This document shows positions 59,470-64,000 of a stretch of DNA of 64,000 nucleotides, piece by piece (position 1 is the first letter of the stretch; every line of letters begins with the position of its first letter). The stretch lies in NCBI RefSeq assembly GCF_028561335.1, contig NZ_JAQQTG010000015.1, positions 147,346 to 211,345 of the forward strand. The letters are read 5' to 3'. Position numbers and translations under genes: made by a program. Below the pieces are notes generated by a model. The model saw only the letters and a list, made by a program, of their open reading frames with translations, ran no database searches and was not told where the DNA came from. Source of the stretch: Aequorivita todarodis (GTDB lineage: Bacteria; Bacteroidota; Bacteroidia; Flavobacteriales; Flavobacteriaceae).

Positions 59470-60780
59470 ATGTTTTTAGCAGTAAGTACACTTGGAGTTA
59501 TTATAGTAACGGTCATCGCCTTTTTGGTCTTAACCTTGCTATTGGTATCATTATTACTTTTTACAAAACAAAAGCTTTCGCCATCTGGTCCCGTAAAAAT
59601 TACGATCAACGATGAAAAAGTAATTGAAGTAGAAAGCGGAGGAACACTTCTATCTACTTTAGGAGGTGAAAAAATATTTCTTCCATCTGCCTGTGGTGGC
59701 GGTGGAACCTGTATTCAATGTGAATGTCACGTACTTTCTGGCGGAGGCGAGGCATTGCCAACGGAAACACCGCACTTTACACGTAAAGAGTTAAAAGAGG
59801 GCGTTCGCCTTTCTTGCCAAGTAAAGGTGAAGCAGGACATGAATATCCGAATTCCCGAAGAGGTTTTTGGTATTAAAAAATGGGATGCTACCGTGGTTAG
59901 AAATTACAACGTTGCCTCGTTCATTAAAGAATTCGTAGTTGAAATTCCTGAGGACATGAACTACAAAGCCGGAGGTTATATACAGATTGAAATTCCGCCT
60001 TGTGAAATAAAGTTCGAAGATATGGACATCACTGCCCATCCCGAAGAGCACGAACGGCCAGACAAGTTTCAGGAAGAGTGGGACAAATTCAAACTTTGGC
60101 CCTTGGTAATGAAAAACACCGAAACTGTGGAAAGAGCATACTCCATGGCCTCCTATCCTGCGGAAGGACGTGAAATTATGCTGAACGTACGTATTGCCAC
60201 CCCACCGTTTGATCGTGCAAAAGGAGGATGGATGAATGTTAATCCCGGCATTGCGTCTTCTTATATTTTCAATTGTAAAAAAGGAGACAAAGTTGTTATC
60301 TCAGGCCCTTATGGCGAATTCTTCATCAACCCTTCCGAGGCCGAAATGCTTTACGTGGGCGGGGGAGCTGGAATGGCACCTATGCGTTCGCACTTATACC
60401 ATCTTTTCAAAACCCTTAAAACCGGAAGAAAAGTTACCTATTGGTATGGAGGACGTTCCAAAAGAGAACTTTTCTATTTAGATCATTTCAAAGAATTGGA
60501 AAATGAATTCCCGAACTTCAAATTCTATTTGGCACTTTCAGAACCGATGGAAGAAGATAACTGGAAAGTAAAAAAAGATATTCACGACGAGGCCGGCGAT
60601 GGTTTTGTGGGCTTTATACACCAAGTGGTAATTGACAATTATTTGAGCCATCACGAAACCCCGGAAGATATAGAACTTTATTTCTGCGGCCCACCATTGA
60701 TGAACCAAGCCGTTCAAAAAATGGGCGAGGATTTCGGAATTCCGGACGAGAACATTCGTTTCGATGATTTTGGAGGATAA
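59470..60780 (+). CDS. nqrF: Na+-translocating NADH:quinone reductase subunit F
   Basis: A 436-residue subunit, the NADH entry point. N-terminal helix at about 7-28, then a plant-type 2Fe-2S ferredoxin domain with cysteines in [20 protein letters not shown] and [10 protein letters not shown]. The FAD domain has RAYSMASYP and VRIATPPFD, and the NADH domain has [12 protein letters not shown] and a C-terminal FDDFGG. All cofactor residues are present. It takes hydride from NADH and passes electrons to the membrane subunits. A terminator lies 25 nt downstream. Confidence 0.97.
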   Translation: MFLAVSTLGVIIVTVIAFLVLTLLLVSLLLFTKQKLSPSGPVKITINDEKVIEVESGGTLLSTLGGEKIFLPSACGGGGTCIQCECHVLSGGGEALPTETPHFTRKELKEGVRLSCQVKVKQDMNIRIPEEVFGIKKWDATVVRNYNVASFIKEFVVEIPEDMNYKAGGYIQIEIPPCEIKFEDMDITAHPEEHERPDKFQEEWDKFKLWPLVMKNTETVERAYSMASYPAEGREIMLNVRIATPPFDRAKGGWMNVNPGIASSYIFNCKKGDKVVISGPYGEFFINPSEAEMLYVGGGAGMAPMRSHLYHLFKTLKTGRKVTYWYGGRSKRELFYLDHFKELENEFPNFKFYLALSEPMEEDNWKVKKDIHDEAGDGFVGFIHQVVIDNYLSHHETPEDIELYFCGPPLMNQAVQKMGEDFGIPDENIRFDDFGG

Positions 60781-60805
60781 TTAAGGAATCCATACAAATT
60801 TTTCA

Positions 60806-60840
60806 AAAACCGCTTTAATTTATTTTGAAGCGGTTTTTTT
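60806..60840 (+). terminator. Rho-independent terminator of the nqr operon
   Basis: ACCGCTT, a 14-nt loop, AAGCGGT and a T-run, 25 nt after nqrF. Confidence 0.85.
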
Positions 60841-61082
60841 TATCAATAAACCAGTTCAAACGTTAAAATCTTGAACATTTCCTATAATGATTCTTCTTCG
60901 TCATAATTATAAAGCTTAAATTTATTGTTTCTAATTCATTGTTGTTCGATAAAAGGAATGCCTAACGGTATTCTGCCCCAGCGAGACAAAATATTGGCAA
61001 TCAACAGATAACGACTCAGAAAATTATCCGTAGGGACCTAATATGTTTTTTAATCGGACAAACTGTTTCAAATTATATCATT
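60841..61082. other. Leader region of the last gene, no feature recognised
   Basis: A+T-rich. I see no gene, tandem repeat or TAnnTTTG promoter box that would settle the start of the 61083 transcript. Confidence 0.4.
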
Positions 61083-64000
61083 ATGAAATCTTCAAAATTA
61101 CCTTTCTTTTTAAAATCGAAATCGTATTTGTTCCTGGCTACTTTGTTTTTTGCGGTATTGGTTTGCTTTTTTTTATTTACGGGAACTACATTTTTTAAAT
61201 CTGATACTTCCTTTGCTGCAACGGAACAGTCTAATATTGCCAAAAAGTATTCAGACTTCTTGATGAACCATCCCTATAGAAAAGCGATGGGCATGTCAAA
61301 AGAGGAGCGTAAAGCCCAAGGGTTGCCTCCCAATAAATTTTTTGAACAAGAATATTTATACACCAGTGATCCCAACCTACTTCGCCCTGCTCCCGAAAGA
61401 TTATATGCACTTCAGCAGGAATTGAAGACCAATAGTGCCATGAAAGCTCCCGGCGATGTGACCAATGTATGGGAAGAGCGGGGTCCAAATAATGTGGGCG
61501 GGAGAACGCATTCTTTAATTTTTGCCCCTGGTAGCACTACCAAAGTTTTTGCCGGTGGTGTGAGTGGTGGTCTTTGGGTAAATAATGATATTACGAATCC
61601 TTCTTCTGTTTGGCAAAGAGTAGAAGGCGTTCCGGGAAATCTTTCCGTTATGTCTATCACTGTAGATCCAAATAATCAACAAATCATGTATTTGGGCACT
61701 GGAGAGGTTTACACCGCTGGAGATGTAGTAGGAAATGGTATATACAAATCTACCGACGGCGGTGAAAATTGGTTTGAACTTTATACGGGCGGCAACGCAC
61801 TGGCAGATAGAATTGCCTTCGTACAGGATGTAATTGCCTGGAACAATCCGGCAACCAATCAAACCGAAGTTTATTTTGGAGCCGGATCAACTATTTACGG
61901 AGAAGAAGTAATTTCAGGATCGGGTGGTGCAGGTTGGACATTTTTAGGACAAAATGCTGTAGGCCTTTATAAAAGTACGGACGGAACTAATTTTACCAGG
62001 CTTACCACTTCTGTATTTCAGGCTTCGTCCAATTATTATTGTCCTAACGATTTTGATATTGCGGGAGACGGTTCTTTGTGGATGGGCACCAGACGAAATG
62101 TTTACGGAGCTGGAGGAGGATATGTTTTTAAGAATGATGGAAACGGCTGGGTCAATGTGCGAAATTTGGGAACTGGCAATAGGGTGGAACTGGCCTGTTC
62201 AAAACAAAATGGAAATAAAATTTATGCTTTGGTGCAGGATTCGAACGATTCTGGAAATCCGGTAAAAATCTTTCGAACCACAAATGCCTTTGCATCAGCC
62301 CCAACTTCATTAGTACAGCCTAACGATGCTGATACTGGAATTCCCGCCTCCGATTTTACGAGAGGCCAAAGTTTTTATGATTTAATGATAGGAGTGGACC
62401 CAAGCAATGACAATACCCTGTACGTTGGAGGAATCGATTTGTTTAAATCTACAAATTCCGGAAATGCTTGGAGCCAGTTTTCACATTGGTACGGCGGCTT
62501 TGGTTTTCAAGAGGTCCACGCAGACCAACATGGAATTGCTTTTGCCCCGGGAATGCCAAACCGGGTTATCTTTGGAAATGACGGAGGTGTTTTTTATAGC
62601 AATAATGGGGGTGCCACTACTACTTCCCGAAATAATGGTTATGCCGTAACACAATTCTACAAAGGGGCCATCAACCAAAATAGTTCATCCGAAATTTTAT
62701 TGGCAGGTGCCCAAGATAACGGCTCCCAATTAATATTGAATGCTGCCCCGGGCATCAATTCTTCAAATGAAGTTACCGGTGGTGATGGCTGTTGGGCATT
62801 TATTGATAAGGACGATCAATATATGATCTCGTCCTATGTTTATAATAATTACAGATATATAACAATTGGTGGAACGTATATAGGCAATTTCCCCGGTTCC
62901 GACGATACGGGAGATTTTGTGAATCAGTGTGGCCTCGATAGCGATACAAATATTTTGCTTTCAAATGCGACCAACGGTTCAACTTACCGGATTTACCGTT
63001 GGGCAATAGACCCTTCGGGACCTTCTTTTTCAAAAGCCACCTTAACCAATAGTCTGCTCAATACCATTCCCACTTTCTTTGTGGCCTCTCCAAATGTCTC
63101 CAATAGATTTTTGATAGGTACCGCTTTGGGAGGAATAATAAGAATGGATAACGTAAATACCACTCCTTCTTGGACAGATATCTCAATGCCTGGACAAGTA
63201 GGTGCAGTTTCAGATATTCGCTATGGAGCGACCGAGAACGATATAATGGTAACCTTTCATAATTATGGAGTAAATAGCATCTGGTACACAAGTAATGGTG
63301 GAAGCAGTTGGGTAAGCAAAGAAGGAGATTTGCCAGACCTTCCAGTAAAATGTATTCTCCAGAACCCATCGAATATAGATGAGGTAATTATAGGAACTGC
63401 CTTAGGAGTATGGAAAACGGAAAATTGGACAGCGTCAAGTCCAAACTGGACCCAATCACAAAATGGTATGAGCGATGTAAAAGTAATGTCCTTTGATTAT
63501 AAAGAAACTGACGGTACGATCCTCGCTGCCACCTATGGCCGTGGCATGTTTACCGGAAAATTCAATAGTTGTAATCAAACTACTGAATATATATCGGGAA
63601 GTTGGAGCAATGGAACTCCAAGCGCTTCCTCATCTGTTGTGATAAGCGATAATTATAATACAGCGGTTAACGGAAATATAGACGCTTGCAGTCTTGTAAT
63701 AGAAGCTGGAAAAACCCTTACCATTGGTGCTGGAAATTATGTAAAGGTTGATGGCAACATCGTAGTTGATGGCACTTTGTTTGTTGACCACGAAGGCAGT
63801 TTGGTTCAGGTAGATGATGATGCAACGGTAACCAACAACGGCAGCATCACCGTGCGAAAGATCACTCCATTCCTGGAGCCCAGATATTTTATGGTACTGG
63901 GCAGCCCGATGACGGCCGAGACCCGAACTGGGGTCTATGGCAATGCCGTCCAGGTGCGCCACCACCTAACGGCAAACTTCAACCCGGATCCGGCGGTTGC
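61083..64000 (+). CDS. Large secreted Asp-box (BNR/VPS10-like) beta-propeller protein, truncated by window edge
   Basis: The frame is open from the ATG at 61083 to the end of the window, at least 972 residues. N-terminal signal/anchor: MKSSKLPFFLKSKSYLFLAT then LFFAVLVCFFLF. A propeller region follows with repeated Asp-box-like motifs (KSTDGGENWFEL, KSTNSGNAWSQF, SNGGSSWVSK) and conserved HADQHGIAFAPG, as in sialidase-like, VPS10-type propellers. Around residues 835-920, short beta repeats (DGNIVVDGTLFVDHEGSLVQ) precede a region that continues off the window. The C-terminal sorting signal expected for type IX secretion is not visible. A surface or secreted adhesin or enzyme is inferred. Confidence 0.85.
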   Translation, partial: MKSSKLPFFLKSKSYLFLATLFFAVLVCFFLFTGTTFFKSDTSFAATEQSNIAKKYSDFLMNHPYRKAMGMSKEERKAQGLPPNKFFEQEYLYTSDPNLLRPAPERLYALQQELKTNSAMKAPGDVTNVWEERGPNNVGGRTHSLIFAPGSTTKVFAGGVSGGLWVNNDITNPSSVWQRVEGVPGNLSVMSITVDPNNQQIMYLGTGEVYTAGDVVGNGIYKSTDGGENWFELYTGGNALADRIAFVQDVIAWNNPATNQTEVYFGAGSTIYGEEVISGSGGAGWTFLGQNAVGLYKSTDGTNFTRLTTSVFQASSNYYCPNDFDIAGDGSLWMGTRRNVYGAGGGYVFKNDGNGWVNVRNLGTGNRVELACSKQNGNKIYALVQDSNDSGNPVKIFRTTNAFASAPTSLVQPNDADTGIPASDFTRGQSFYDLMIGVDPSNDNTLYVGGIDLFKSTNSGNAWSQFSHWYGGFGFQEVHADQHGIAFAPGMPNRVIFGNDGGVFYSNNGGATTTSRNNGYAVTQFYKGAINQNSSSEILLAGAQDNGSQLILNAAPGINSSNEVTGGDGCWAFIDKDDQYMISSYVYNNYRYITIGGTYIGNFPGSDDTGDFVNQCGLDSDTNILLSNATNGSTYRIYRWAIDPSGPSFSKATLTNSLLNTIPTFFVASPNVSNRFLIGTALGGIIRMDNVNTTPSWTDISMPGQVGAVSDIRYGATENDIMVTFHNYGVNSIWYTSNGGSSWVSKEGDLPDLPVKCILQNPSNIDEVIIGTALGVWKTENWTASSPNWTQSQNGMSDVKVMSFDYKETDGTILAATYGRGMFTGKFNSCNQTTEYISGSWSNGTPSASSSVVISDNYNTAVNGNIDACSLVIEAGKTLTIGAGNYVKVDGNIVVDGTLFVDHEGSLVQVDDDATVTNNGSITVRKITPFLEPRYFMVLGSPMTAETRTGVYGNAVQVRHHLTANFNPDPAV

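Noticed and set aside
1..64000. tRNA, rRNA, riboswitch or insertion sequence
   Set aside because: No cloverleaf, rRNA segment, conserved aptamer or transposase was recognised by reading; a covariance-model search would be needed to exclude small RNAs.

Overview
The window reads as chromosomal DNA of a marine-type member of the Flavobacteriaceae (Bacteroidota). Supporting signs are the A+T-rich composition, SusC/OMP-type TonB-dependent receptors, a type IX secretion plug protein, DUF3667 and DUF4249 proteins, a 7TMR-DISM/AraC hybrid sensor, a complete Na+-translocating NADH:quinone reductase operon, and promoters that fit the Bacteroidota consensus (TTG, about 20 nt, TAnnTTTG) with no evident Shine-Dalgarno sites. 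I do not assign a genus. No rRNA, tRNA, CRISPR array, prophage or intact insertion sequence was recognised.

Layout. 1-5.0 kb (minus strand): truncated MscS channel, lipoprotein, Maf, UbiA-type prenyltransferase, KdsC, a DUF2520 protein and a Crp/Fnr regulator. 5.0-9.0 kb (plus): small membrane protein, group III truncated haemoglobin and a large ResB-CcsA cytochrome c assembly fusion. 9.1-15.5 kb: repeat-flanked secreted protein, fumarase, a TonB receptor and an ArsC-like protein. 15.6-22.1 kb: a tight four-gene outer-membrane unit (secreted protein, STN-TonB receptor, DUF4249 lipoprotein, MG/plug-like protein). 22.6-33.6 kb: prfB with a programmed +1 frameshift, threonine aldolase, a peptidase-like protein fused to a predicted barrel, LOG and UvrA. 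33.9-38.9 kb: gamma-glutamyltransferase, AcpH, an acyltransferase and GlmM. 39-40.8 kb: a small accessory patch with a HigBA toxin-antitoxin pair and a nuclease-like gene cut in two by an in-frame TAG. 40.9-50.2 kb: lipid A-type acyltransferase, rhomboid, SIMPL, PruA, TANGO2-like protein, hybrid sensor and a three-gene membrane/secreted unit. 50.4-54.2 kb: ApaG, DUF3667, T9SS plug protein and a glycosidase-like lipoprotein. 54.6-60.8 kb: nqrABCDEF. 61.1 kb to the end: a large secreted Asp-box beta-propeller protein that runs off the window.

The most unusual feature is not a gene. At least fourteen intergenic gaps carry degenerate tandem repeats that differ completely in sequence but nearly all share a 7-nt period. 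In the longest ones the 7-nt phase is kept even where the unit sequence changes. They resemble in form the heptameric STRR repeats known from cyanobacteria. They lie at gene edges, interrupt the nqr operon, reach the uvrA stop codon and encode the C-terminus of one protein. A 36-bp perfect palindrome and a thrice-present 17-nt element add to this intergenic repeat load.
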